DNA from: Arthrobacter sp. MN05-02
GTDB lineage: Bacteria > Actinomycetota > Actinomycetes > Actinomycetales > Micrococcaceae
Reading direction: 5' to 3'
NCBI GenBank assembly: GCA_004001285.1
Contig: AP018697.1
Location: 372,001 to 436,000 of the forward strand
DNA length: 64,000 bases
Part shown: positions 34,656-43,037 of the stretch, piece by piece
Layout: the number at the start of each line of letters is the position of its first letter
Numbering within the stretch: the stretch's first letter is position 1
Position numbers and translations under genes: made by a program
Notes under the pieces: model-generated
Seen by the model: only the letters and a program-made list of their open reading frames with translations
The model's database searches: none
Told to the model about the DNA's origin: nothing

Positions 34656-34846
34656 GGGGAGTACAGCGGTCGCCCAGGGTAGTCCCAGCTCGTTCTGGGT
34701 GAATGCCCTGATCCCGGCGATCAGCGGATCACGAATAGTTTGTTCGCGGCGGCCTCCATCCGAGGACGCCGCTTGCGGATGGGGCCGCAAGCTGCGCCGT
34801 CGGGGACCACCCGGGGGATACTACGTGTTTCAGGAGACGCGCACAC

Positions 34847-35785
34847 ATGATCGTTGCCAAAAAATGGGTTGCTGCCGGATCGACGGCTACCCTCCTCGCC
34901 GGTGGACTGTTCCTCGGTGCTCCGATGGCGTCCGCCGCACCGGGTGACGCCGCCTGCCTGCAGGCGTCGACGCAGTTCAACGCGGCACTGGGTGCTGCCG
35001 GTGTCGACCTCACCTTCGTCAGCCAGTTCGAGACGGTGACGGCCGCCGTCGTCACCGCCGCTGCGAATGCCGAAGCCGCGTATGCCGCGGCAGTCGCATC
35101 CGAAGCAGCCGTGACGGCTCAGGCTGCAGTCGACAAGGCCGAAGCGGATTACGAGACCGCCACCGCACTCGTTGCGACGGAGGAGGCCGAGTACAAGGCC
35201 GCCTTCGATGCCGCCGTCGCGGCGGATCAGCAGGGCGATGGCAATCCCCTGAACGACGACGCGGTCGTTGCCGCTCAGGACGAGCTGACGCTGGCCCTGG
35301 CCGCGCAGGCGACGGCTTCGAACACCGGAATCGCGGCCGCTGCAGCCCTCGACGCGGCCCTGAATACTCAGTCCGTCATCGACGCCGAGAACGCGCTGCT
35401 CACCGCAACCCAGCAGGCCGATGCTCTGCTGCTGCAGCTCAGCGGGGACGCAGTGCTCGCACAGCAGCTCCTCGACCTGTTCAAGGCGTTCCTCGCCGCG
35501 TGTGACGCCGGCGCCATCGGCGTCGACCCCGTGGTGCCCGTCGTGGTTCCCGCGGCGCCCGTAGCGCCGGTAGCACCCGTCGCAGCTCCGGCTGCTCCGG
35601 TCGCTCCGGGAGCGGTCGCCAAGGCCCCGACCGGCACGAACAAGGGCCTCAACGTGCAGACCGCCGTCGCCACCGAGGACAACAGCGCAGCCGTCGCCCT
35701 CATCGCGGCACTGCTCGCGGTCGGCGTCGCCGTTCCGGTGGCCACCGCCGCCCGTATGCGCCGCCTCGAGCGCGCACAGCGCTAG
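34847..35785 (+). CDS. Secreted Ala-rich coiled-coil wall protein with C-terminal anchor
   Basis: A 312-residue surface protein. The signal peptide ends near residue 30 (MASAA). Residues 60-215 are Ala-rich and helical, probably coiled coil (EAAYAAAVASEAAVTAQAAV). A Pro/Val/Ala linker covers about 226-257. Then APTGTNKGLNVQTA (260-273) leads to a hydrophobic segment (281-300) and the basic tail RMRRLERAQR. This is the layout of a sortase substrate, but no LPXTG is present; the APTGT region may be the sorting signal. The sortase-like gene 95 bp downstream supports this. No family is recognised for the ectodomain. Confidence 0.75.
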   Translation: MIVAKKWVAAGSTATLLAGGLFLGAPMASAAPGDAACLQASTQFNAALGAAGVDLTFVSQFETVTAAVVTAAANAEAAYAAAVASEAAVTAQAAVDKAEADYETATALVATEEAEYKAAFDAAVAADQQGDGNPLNDDAVVAAQDELTLALAAQATASNTGIAAAAALDAALNTQSVIDAENALLTATQQADALLLQLSGDAVLAQQLLDLFKAFLAACDAGAIGVDPVVPVVVPAAPVAPVAPVAAPAAPVAPGAVAKAPTGTNKGLNVQTAVATEDNSAAVALIAALLAVGVAVPVATAARMRRLERAQR

Positions 35786-35792
35786 CCCCTCG

Positions 35793-35844
35793 GCTGCCGT
35801 TGCCCGGAACCCTGGTCGCACGACCTCGGTTCCGGGCGACGGCA
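35793..35844 (+). terminator. Long hairpin between the wall protein and sortase genes
   Basis: An 18-bp stem with one T/G mismatch (35793-35810 with 35827-35844) and a 16-nt loop, 7 nt after the stop. No T-tract follows. It may limit read-through into the sortase gene. Confidence 0.6.
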
Positions 35845-35880
35845 GGCATCCTTCATCCCCGAACCAGGACAGCGCACCCC

Positions 35881-36599
35881 ATGGAACAGCACGGCATCCC
35901 GGACGAAGCCCTCGACCAGGAGACGGGCACTGTCTCGCGCGGACCGGTGAGGTCACGCCCGAGGAAGCGCTGGCTGGCGCTGCCGCTCGCCGCGGCCGCC
36001 GCCCTGGCCATCGCCCTGTCGGTCCTCCCGCCCGATCCGGCCGGAGCGCCGGCGGACGCGTCGTCCACCCTCTCCGCCGTCGCGACGGCGTCGTCCACCG
36101 CCGGCACGCCGGCCCCGCCGTTGCACCGAGCCCGACTCCGGCCGACCTCGGCCCCGCCGCGTCGCAGCCCACCGGGCTCTCCTTCCCCGCAGCAGACATG
36201 GACATGGCCGTCCTTCCGCTCACCCCCAGCGACGCGGACCTCGCAGCGCAGACCCTCGTGCCGCCGCTCACCGTCGACGCCTACTGGCTCACGTCCTACG
36301 GCGTGCCGGGAGCCGGCTCGAACAACACCACGTACATCGCCGGACACAGCTGGGACGGCAGGGACGCCCCTTTCAACCGGTTGAGCGACGAAGCGCTCGT
36401 GGGCAGCGAGTTCGTCCTCACCACCGGGACGGGGGACATCACCTACGTGGTCGACGCGGTGATCACCCACGACAAGGACACCCTGAAGGACAGCGACATC
36501 TGGGACATCGTGCCCAACCGCGTGGTGCTCATCAGCTGCTACACCGAGGACCCCTGGGGCAAGAACGTCGTGGTCACGGCGATGCCGAAGGCCGCCTGA
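35881..36599 (+). CDS. Sortase (class F-like), frameshifted in this sequence
   Basis: The first frame, from ATG 35881, gives a basic region (RSRPRKRWLALPLAAAAALAIALSVL), a signal-anchor and a Ser/Thr/Pro stretch. Near 36118-36121 the frame shifts by -1, as if one base were missing, to a frame reading SQPTGLSFPAAD and on to 36599. The catalytic domain has TTYIAGHSW (His) and VVLISCYTEDPW (Cys). The usual Arg position after the Cys reads GKNVVV, so Lys or Asn replaces it or the alignment differs. It probably anchors the wall protein encoded just upstream. Sequence error is the likely cause of the shift. Confidence 0.75.
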
Positions 36600-36617
36600 C
36601 CGGCCTGACCGGACTGA

Positions 36618-36693
36618 CCGGCAGCCGCGACCGGCCTGACCGGCCGGCCTGGCCGGACTGGACTGTTCGGCCGCGGGCCGGCAGCCGCGACCG
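36618..36693. repeat. Short G+C-rich direct repeats
   Basis: A 16-bp unit, CCGGCAGCCGCGACCG, occurs at 36618-36633 and 36678-36693, with several CTGACCGG units between and before. No gene is visible. Confidence 0.55.
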
Positions 36694-36703
36694 TCGCGCA
36701 GAC

Positions 36704-36740
36704 GCAGGAGGCCGCCACCCGGTGGGTGGCGGCCTCCTGC
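36704..36740. terminator. Bidirectional hairpin between sortase and purL
   Basis: A 17-bp perfect stem (36704-36720 with 36724-36740) and a 3-nt loop between convergent genes. No T-run on either side. Confidence 0.65.
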
Positions 36741-36756
36741 CGGTCAGGGTCCGGTC

Positions 36757-39045
36757 CTAGCCGAAGTGCCTCGGCAGCGTGCCCTCGTGCGCCTCGCGGA
36801 GCTGGTCGAGCGGCAGGGTGAAGTAGCCCTGGACGTCGAGCGCCCGGTTCTCCGTGTCCACCACGCCGATGCGGAGGGTGGGGAAGTTCCGCGCGGTACA
36901 CATGTCGTTGAAGCGCACCTCCTCCGAGCGGGGGACGCTGACGACGGCGCGCGCCTGGCTCTCGCTGAACAGGGCGGTGAACGCGTCGATGCCGTCGCGC
37001 TCGCACAGCTCGTCGATCCCGATGCGCGCACCCACACCGAAGCGCAGCGCCATGTCGCTCAGGCCGGCCGCGAGCCCGCCCTCGGAGAGGTCGTGTGCGG
37101 CGTCGATCATGCCGTCACGCGAGCAGTTGACCAGGATCGCGGCGAGCGTCCGCTCCGCAGCCAGGTCCAGGGCCGGAGGCTGCCCGCCGAGGTGCCCGCG
37201 CAGGTTGGCCCACTCGGAACCGTCCAGCTCGTCCGCCGTCGTCCCGAGCAGGTAGATAGCCTGGCCGTCCTCACGCCACCCCGACGGCGTGCGGCGTGCG
37301 ACGTCGTCGAACACGCCCAGCACGCCGACCACCGGGGTGGGGTGGATCGCCACGCCGCCGGTCTGGTTGTACAGCGAGACGTTGCCGCCGGTGACGGGAA
37401 CGCCGAGCTCCTGGCAGGCGTCCGCGAGGCCGCGGACGGTCTCCGCGAACTGCCACATGACCTCGGGATCCTCGGGTGAGCCGAAGTTCAGGCAGTCGGT
37501 GACCGCGAGGGGCTGGGCACCCGACGTCGCCACGTTGCGGTAGGCCTCGGCGAGGGCCAGGCGCGCACCCTCGTAGGGGTTGAGGTAGCAGTAGCGGCCG
37601 TTGGCGTCCGTCGAGATCGCGATGCCGAGGCCCGTCTCCTCGTCGACGCGGACCACTCCGGCGTCGTCGGGCATGGCCAGCGCCGTGTTGCCCTGCACGT
37701 AGCGGTCGTACTGGTCGGTCACCCAGTTCTTCGCGCACATGTTCGGCGATGCCATGAGTTCGAGGACGGCCTCGCGCAGGTCGGCGGGCCGCTCGGCCGC
37801 GAAGGCGTCCGCCTGGACGCCGTCGAGCCACTCGGGGCGGGAGTAGGGGCGCTCGTAGACCGGTCCCTCGTGGGCCACGGTGCGGGGGTCGACGTCGACG
37901 ATCTTCTCGCCGTCCCACTCGATGATGAGGCGCCCGGTGTCGGTGACCTCGCCGAGCCAGGAGTACTCCACGGACCACTTGTCCATGATGGCCTCGAAGG
38001 CTGCCATGTTCTCGGGCGTGACCACGGCCATCATGCGCTCCTGCGACTCCGACATGAGGATCTCGCCGGGCGTCAGGGACGGGTCGCGCAGCAGCACGTT
38101 GGTGAGTTCGACGTGCATGCCGCCGTCGCCGTTGGACGCGAGTTCCGACGTCGCACAGGAGATGCCGGCGGCACCGAGGTCCTGGATGCCCTCGACCACG
38201 GAGGCCTTGAACAGTTCGAGGCAGCACTCGATGAGGACCTTCTCGGCGAACGGATCGCCCACCTGGACCGCGGGTCGCTTGGAGGGCTTGGCGTCGTCGA
38301 AGGACTCGGAGGCCAGCACGGACGCGCCGCCGATCCCGTCACCGCCGGTGCGGGCACCGAAGAGGACCACCTTGTTGCCGGCGCCGGACGCGTTCGCGAG
38401 GCGGATGTCCTCGTGCCGCAGGACGCCGACCGCGAGGGCGTTGACCAGCGGGTTCCCCTGGTAGACGGAGTCGAAGACCACCTCACCGCCGATGTTCGGC
38501 AGGCCGAGGGAGTTGCCGTAGCCGCCGATACCCGCGACGATCCCGTGCACGAGGCGCGCGGTGTCGGGGTGGTCGATCGCGCCGAAGCGCAGCGGGTCCA
38601 TGACGGCGACCGGACGGGCACCCATCGAGATGATGTCCCGCACGATGCCTCCGACGCCGGTGGCCGCGCCCTGGTAGGGCTCCACGAACGAGGGGTGGTT
38701 GTGGCTCTCGACCTTGAACGTCACGGCCCAGCCGTCCCCGATGTCGACGACGCCGGCGTTCTCGCCGATGCCGACGAGCAGGTGCTCCTTCATGGCCTCG
38801 GTGACCTTGTCACCGAACTGGCGCAGGTGCACCTTCGAGGACTTGTAGGAGCAGTGCTCGCTCCACATCACGGAGTACATGGCGAGTTCGGCACCGGTGG
38901 GGCGACGGCCGAGGATCTCCTCGACGCGCTGGTACTCGTTCTCCTTGAGGCCGAGTTCGGCCCACGGCAGCGCCTGGCCCGGGGTGGCCTCGGCGTTCGC
39001 GACCGTGTCGATGTTGAACTTCTTGGACATTGTCTCTGCGGTCAC
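36757..39045 (-). CDS. purL: Phosphoribosylformylglycinamidine synthase, large subunit
   Basis: Makes FGAM from FGAR with ATP, using ammonia passed from PurQ; a cytosolic purine step. 762 residues, the small PurL form that works with PurQ and PurS. Visible are [54 protein letters not shown] and [11 protein letters not shown]. The start is GTG 39045, which overlaps the purQ stop (GTGA), so the subunits are translationally coupled in the order purS-purQ-purL. Confidence 0.96.
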   Translation of the reverse strand: MTAETMSKKFNIDTVANAEATPGQALPWAELGLKENEYQRVEEILGRRPTGAELAMYSVMWSEHCSYKSSKVHLRQFGDKVTEAMKEHLLVGIGENAGVVDIGDGWAVTFKVESHNHPSFVEPYQGAATGVGGIVRDIISMGARPVAVMDPLRFGAIDHPDTARLVHGIVAGIGGYGNSLGLPNIGGEVVFDSVYQGNPLVNALAVGVLRHEDIRLANASGAGNKVVLFGARTGGDGIGGASVLASESFDDAKPSKRPAVQVGDPFAEKVLIECCLELFKASVVEGIQDLGAAGISCATSELASNGDGGMHVELTNVLLRDPSLTPGEILMSESQERMMAVVTPENMAAFEAIMDKWSVEYSWLGEVTDTGRLIIEWDGEKIVDVDPRTVAHEGPVYERPYSRPEWLDGVQADAFAAERPADLREAVLELMASPNMCAKNWVTDQYDRYVQGNTALAMPDDAGVVRVDEETGLGIAISTDANGRYCYLNPYEGARLALAEAYRNVATSGAQPLAVTDCLNFGSPEDPEVMWQFAETVRGLADACQELGVPVTGGNVSLYNQTGGVAIHPTPVVGVLGVFDDVARRTPSGWREDGQAIYLLGTTADELDGSEWANLRGHLGGQPPALDLAAERTLAAILVNCSRDGMIDAAHDLSEGGLAAGLSDMALRFGVGARIGIDELCERDGIDAFTALFSESQARAVVSVPRSEEVRFNDMCTARNFPTLRIGVVDTENRALDVQGYFTLPLDQLREAHEGTLPRHFG

Positions 39046-39842
39046 TTGCCCACCAGTTTCTTGAGTACCGAGGTGAAGATGCCGAGTCCGTCGGTGCCGC
39101 CACGGACATCGACGTTCCCGCGCCCCGAGGAGTCGGGGCCGAAGCCGGCCTCCACCGCGTGTTCGGGGTGCGGCATGAGCCCGACGACGTTGCCCGCGGC
39201 ATTCGAGATACCGGCGATGTCACGGCGCGAGCCGTTCGGGTTGCCGTCGACGTAGCGGAAGACCACGCGGCCCTCACCCTCGAGCTCGTCGAGGGTGTAG
39301 TCGTCCGCGACGAACTGGCCGTCCTGGTTCTTGAGCGGGATGACGATCTCCTCGCCCTGCCCGTAGTCGGAGGTCCAGAAGGTGCCGTTGTTCTCGACGC
39401 GCAGGCGCTGGTCACGGCAGATGAAGTGCAGGTCGTTGTTCTTGATCATCGAGCCGGGCAGCAGGTGTGCCTCGGTGAGGACCTGGAAACCGTTGCAGAT
39501 GCCGAGCACGGGGAGGGCGTTCTCCCCACCCGAGGCCGCGGCGGTGATCTGCTCCATGAGCGGGGCGAAGCGCGAGATGGCACCCGCCCGCAGGTAGTCG
39601 CCGTAGGAGAAGCCGCCGGGGATGATCACGGCGTCGACGTCCTGCAGGTCGTGGTCGCCGTGCCACAGGTGGATGGCGCTGCCGCCGGCGAGGCGGACGG
39701 CTCGGACGGCGTCGCGGTCGTCGAGCGACCCGGGGAACGTGACGACGCCGACCTTCACGCCGTTCAGGGGGCTGTTCTCGTTGTCCGAGGCGACCGGCTG
39801 GGGTCCGCCGATGAGGGGTGTCTCGATATCGGCGGTACTCAC
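39042..39842 (-). CDS. purQ: Phosphoribosylformylglycinamidine synthase, glutaminase subunit
   Basis: A 266-residue class I glutamine amidotransferase that supplies ammonia to PurL. The nucleophile lies in [11 protein letters not shown], and the His-Glu pair in [24 protein letters not shown] at the start and [18 protein letters not shown] are typical. About 25 extra N-terminal residues precede the domain. It overlaps purS at its 5' end and purL at its 3' end by 4 bp each. Confidence 0.95.
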   Translation of the reverse strand: MSTADIETPLIGGPQPVASDNENSPLNGVKVGVVTFPGSLDDRDAVRAVRLAGGSAIHLWHGDHDLQDVDAVIIPGGFSYGDYLRAGAISRFAPLMEQITAAASGGENALPVLGICNGFQVLTEAHLLPGSMIKNNDLHFICRDQRLRVENNGTFWTSDYGQGEEIVIPLKNQDGQFVADDYTLDELEGEGRVVFRYVDGNPNGSRRDIAGISNAAGNVVGLMPHPEHAVEAGFGPDSSGRGNVDVRGGTDGLGIFTSVLKKLVGK

Positions 39843-40099
39843 TGCGCGTCCTCCTCGAGGACCTCCACGCGGGTGACGTCCTCGATGACGGGGTTGGACA
39901 GCAGCGTGGTGGCGGCGTGGCGGGCCTGCTCGAGGACCTCCTCCGTGACGTCACCGTCCACGGTCAGCTCGAAACGCTTGCCCTGGCGGACACCGGCGAA
40001 ACCGGTGAGGCCGATCCGGGGGAGCGCTCCGGCGATCGCCTTACCCTGCGGGTCGAGGATCTCGGGCTTGGGCATGACGTCGACAACGATCCGGGGCAT
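39839..40099 (-). CDS. purS: Phosphoribosylformylglycinamidine synthase subunit PurS
   Basis: An 86-residue protein that bridges PurQ and Pur[28 protein letters not shown] and [11 protein letters not shown] match the family. The ATG at 40099 is preceded by AGGAG at good spacing; a longer upstream start at 40144 adds residues without support. It is the first gene of purSQL. The 277 bp upstream hold two hairpins that belong to the neighbouring gene, and I see no firm promoter. Confidence 0.93.
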   Translation of the reverse strand: MPRIVVDVMPKPEILDPQGKAIAGALPRIGLTGFAGVRQGKRFELTVDGDVTEEVLEQARHAATTLLSNPVIEDVTRVEVLEEDAQ

Positions 40100-40312
40100 C
40101 CGGCAACTCCTGTGCGTGAGCGGCGAGTGCTGGGGGTCCAGCATTGAATGCAGTGACCCGGAAGTGCCGTCTCACGCCGTATCTGGATTGACACTGGCGC
40201 TCCGCGAGCTTGCCCTGCAAGTCTACCGGGGATTCGGCGCGGGCCTGTCCGGCGTGGTGTCCGCTTTCGACCACACCGGCCGCGTTCGTCCCACTGATCG
40301 GCGCCGACCGGT

Positions 40313-40371
40313 GGGCAGGATCGAACCTGCCCGCCGGGTGCGGTCGATCAGCGGGAGCAGCGGCACCCGGC
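40313..40371 (-). terminator. Two adjacent hairpins after the SSI-like gene
   Basis: GGGCAGG/CCTGCCC (40313-40332, loop ATCGAA) and GCCGGGTGC/GCACCCGGC (40333-40341 with 40363-40371) lie directly after the stop of the gene at 40377. No T-tract is seen. Confidence 0.5.
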
Positions 40372-40376
40372 GACCC

Positions 40377-40967
40377 CTACTGCGCTCCCGGTGCCCCGAG
40401 GATGTCCTGCACCTTGTTCCATCGGGAGATCTCGCAGCCGTCGGTCAGGGAGAACGACGCCAGGACGGGCGTGCCGTCGATCTCACCGCTGATGCTCGCC
40501 GTCTGCGGCCCGCCGTACTGCTGCGTGCAGATGATGTCCTTGCTGGGCCGGGTCGTGAAGAACGTCGAGCCCAACCGGGCGAGCGCCGCGCAGGCGGCCT
40601 CGGCGCCGGGAAGCGTCGAGGCGGGCCCGGGAACGCCGTCGACGCATTCGAGGACGTACTGTACGGGCTCGGCAGCGGCGTCCTGCTGGAGGGTGACCGT
40701 GAGCAGGGCGGCGACGGTCGACGACGGAGGGGCGGCGCCGGTCGCGGTGGGGAAGGGGCTGCCCGATGTCGGCGACGGGGCCCCGGACAACGTCTCCGAG
40801 GGTTCGGGGGTGGAGGACTGCATGGTGTTCTCCTGCTCGGTGGGTTCGGTCACCGGTCCGCCCTGCGCGCAGGCGGAGACGGCGAGGACGAGGGTTGCGA
40901 GGGCGATCGCCAGGCGCACGACCGCCCGGTGCGGTCCTGCTGCCGGCAGCAGGGCGGGAGGTGTCAT
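40377..40967 (-). CDS. Lipoprotein with a subtilisin-inhibitor-like (SSI) domain
   Basis: A 196-residue exported lipoprotein. The lipobox is LAVSAC (Cys33), followed by a Ser/Thr/Pro linker of about 50 residues. The C-terminal domain has LTVTLQQ, YVLECVDG, GAEAACAALARLG, IICTQQYGGPQTASISGEIDG and FSLTDGCEI. The four Cys (108, 126, 147, 178) are spaced as in the two disulfides of Streptomyces subtilisin inhibitor. By that match the reactive site follows Cys147, with Gln at about P1 instead of Met or Lys. It may inhibit an extracellular protease; that is inferred from the fold. Confidence 0.75.
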   Translation of the reverse strand: MTPPALLPAAGPHRAVVRLAIALATLVLAVSACAQGGPVTEPTEQENTMQSSTPEPSETLSGAPSPTSGSPFPTATGAAPPSSTVAALLTVTLQQDAAAEPVQYVLECVDGVPGPASTLPGAEAACAALARLGSTFFTTRPSKDIICTQQYGGPQTASISGEIDGTPVLASFSLTDGCEISRWNKVQDILGAPGAQ

Positions 40968-41137
40968 GTGTGTCCCCTTCGGCTGGTCTCCCAGCGTAAC
41001 GGGTGGTGCAGCCTTCGTTCCTGGCGCTCCCGACGCCGCGCGGGGACGGAACGTCGGTGCGGACGGGCGGTTGAAAGTGCGCTGCCGGAAGGAGACCATG
41101 GCACTGATGCCGTGCCGACGAAGAAGCGGAGGTGCTG

Positions 41138-41890
41138 ATGGCGGGCTCGGACGAGGCGTCCCCTCCTCGCTACACCCTCAGTGACGACGGCGATCTCCTG
41201 TGCCTGCGCTGGGCCCCCGGTATCACGATGCAGGCGGAGGACGTCCGCTCGACGCTCGCCGCGGTCACTGCGGCGTCTCCCGGCGGCAGGCGGCCCCTGC
41301 TGGTGCACATCGGGCTGGTGGAGCGGATCACGGCGGAGGCGAAGCAGTTGCTGATCGATGACACCTTCTCCACGCGTACCGCGGTCGTCGGTGTCGACGA
41401 GGTGGGCAGGGTGCTCACGGCGTTCAACTATCGGTCCGCGACGCCCAGCAGGTACTTCACGGACGAATCCGACGCGGTCGCCTGGCTGAGGGCGGACGCG
41501 AGCGTGGGTGACGCCGCCGCCACGACCGAGCCGTTCAGGGCCGAGATGCGGGGGGAGGTGTTGTGGCTCGAATGTGAGGCCGACACGGATGTCGACGACA
41601 CTGTCGCGGCAGCCGTGGTCAGCCGGGTCACCCAGCTCAGTCCGTCCGTCTGCCCGCCGATGCTCATCCACCTCAATCACCTGATCTCGCTGACGGAGGA
41701 AGCACTGCGCATCCTTGCCACCGGGCTGGATGTCGCGGCCCTGGCCGTCGTCGGAACGGAAGCCGGGGATCCCATCATCACCGCCTACTACAAACAGCAG
41801 CACAATCCGCCCTACCCCACCAGGCACTTCACGACGACCGGCGACGCCGTGACCTGGCTGAAGGACTGCTTCCGGCGAGGAACCGAGTGA
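41138..41890 (+). CDS. Protein of two tandem STAS/SpoIIAA-like domains
   Basis: A 250-residue cytosolic protein made of two similar halves. Each starts with a strand pair (DGDLLCLRWAPG; RGEVLWLECEADT), has a central VHIG/IHLN strand, and ends with a near-identical segment: PSRYFTDESDAVAWL in the first half and PTRHFTTTGDAVTWL in the second. The fold resembles STAS or SpoIIAA-like domains, often regulatory. The ATG at 41138 is preferred, with GGAGG 5 nt upstream. No sigma-factor or kinase gene is adjacent. The role is unknown. Confidence 0.65.
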   Translation: MAGSDEASPPRYTLSDDGDLLCLRWAPGITMQAEDVRSTLAAVTAASPGGRRPLLVHIGLVERITAEAKQLLIDDTFSTRTAVVGVDEVGRVLTAFNYRSATPSRYFTDESDAVAWLRADASVGDAAATTEPFRAEMRGEVLWLECEADTDVDDTVAAAVVSRVTQLSPSVCPPMLIHLNHLISLTEEALRILATGLDVAALAVVGTEAGDPIITAYYKQQHNPPYPTRHFTTTGDAVTWLKDCFRRGTE

Positions 41891-41935
41891 TGCAGGACCC
41901 GCACCAGTGACGGTGGCCTCTGCCATCGAACCGGC

Positions 41936-42817
41936 TCAGGAGCCGAGGGCCCGCTCCAGGCTTTCCGAGAGCCGTTCCCGGAGCGCCTGGGCCTCCTGCG
42001 CGAAACCGCGCTGCAGGCGGACGTACTCGGCCTTGCCCTCGGTCGTCTCGATCTGAATGGGCCGGTAGCCCCACTTCGAGAGGTCGTAGGGGGAGGCCTG
42101 CATGTCCATCGCCCGGATGCGCCAGGAGAGTTCGAAGCAGTCCATCACGATCTCGCTCGGCAGCAGGGGAGTCAGCTTGTACGCCCACTTGTAGAGGTCC
42201 ATGTTGGCGTGGAGGCAGCCCGGTTGCTCCAGGTCCCGCTGCGTCTCCCTCGTCGGCGCGTACTCGTTGAGGGGGACGGCCTGTGGCGTGTAGAAGCGGA
42301 AGGCGTCGAAGTGCGTGCAGCGGATACGGGCCGATTCGACGACGTCGTCCGTCCCGGCCGCACCGAGGCGCAGGCCGAGGTACTCGTGGCGCACGCCGTT
42401 GACCCCCGAGCGGTAGGCCATCGCCCATTCGTGGAGTCCGAAGCAGCCGAACTGCGCGGGCCGTGCGGCCGTCCGGGCGAGGATCAGCCGGGCGAACCCG
42501 ACGGCATCGCGCCGCTCCTCGATGAAGGTCCGGACGTCCACCCGGACGCCGTCGTCGTCCGCCGTGTAGTACTTCCAGCCGCCGCGCCCGGCGGCCTCCG
42601 CGCCTTCCAGCACCACGCCGGCTCCGGGGTGCCAGCGCAGGAGCCGGCCCGGCTTCTGGTTGTAGTAGGTGAACAGGAAGTCCTCGACGGGATGCTTGGC
42701 GCCGCGTGACCGCCGGTCCAGATAGGGTTCGGCGAAGCGCGTCACCCGTTCCCTGTGGCGCCTCTCGCGATCCTGCCAGTCGGCCTCGGCGAGGCGGGGC
42801 AGGAGATCGGCGTGCAT
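41936..42817 (-). CDS. Actinobacterial 3-methyladenine DNA glycosylase-like protein
   Basis: A 293-residue protein of an actinobacterial family usually annotated as 3-methyladenine DNA glycosylase, though I see no helix-hairpin-helix motif. Family segments are HPVEDFLFTYYNQKPGRLLRWHPG, FGCFGLHEWAMAY, RCTHFDAFRFYTPQA, CLHANMDLYKWAYKLTPL and DCFELSWRIRAMDMQASPYDL. Many His, Trp and Tyr residues are conserved, which suggests an enzyme, but the name should be treated with care. The ATG at 42817 has GATAAT (complement of 42824-42829) exactly 6 nt upstream, a leaderless start. Confidence 0.75.
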   Translation of the reverse strand: MHADLLPRLAEADWQDRERRHRERVTRFAEPYLDRRSRGAKHPVEDFLFTYYNQKPGRLLRWHPGAGVVLEGAEAAGRGGWKYYTADDDGVRVDVRTFIEERRDAVGFARLILARTAARPAQFGCFGLHEWAMAYRSGVNGVRHEYLGLRLGAAGTDDVVESARIRCTHFDAFRFYTPQAVPLNEYAPTRETQRDLEQPGCLHANMDLYKWAYKLTPLLPSEIVMDCFELSWRIRAMDMQASPYDLSKWGYRPIQIETTEGKAEYVRLQRGFAQEAQALRERLSESLERALGS

Positions 42818-43037
42818 GGATCCATTATCACCCGGACCGGAAATGGTAAATATCCCGGGTAAATTCTGGATGACGCGGGCTGGGGCGGCTGGTGAGGCTG
42901 TGTTGCCTGAGGTAAGTTTGTGCTCGCCGTGGCGGCTGTGATTGCTCTCACAACTCGGAAATCCTATCCAGGAGAGCCACGGCACAGGGGGAACGGCCAT
43001 GGCCGGCCCGCACTTTCACGAGAGGCACTACCTTCCT

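Noticed and set aside
36618..36693. CRISPR-like repeats.
   Set aside because: Only two copies of a 16-bp unit, with no regular spacers and no cas genes.
40188..40193. A TTGACA on the plus strand as a promoter.
   Set aside because: No -10 at suitable spacing and no plus-strand gene follows; the next plus-strand gene starts at 41138.
40313..40332. GCAGGTTCGATCCTGC on the minus strand looks like a tRNA T arm.
   Set aside because: No matching acceptor stem, D arm or anticodon arm lies at the right distance. It is part of a simple hairpin after the SSI-like gene.
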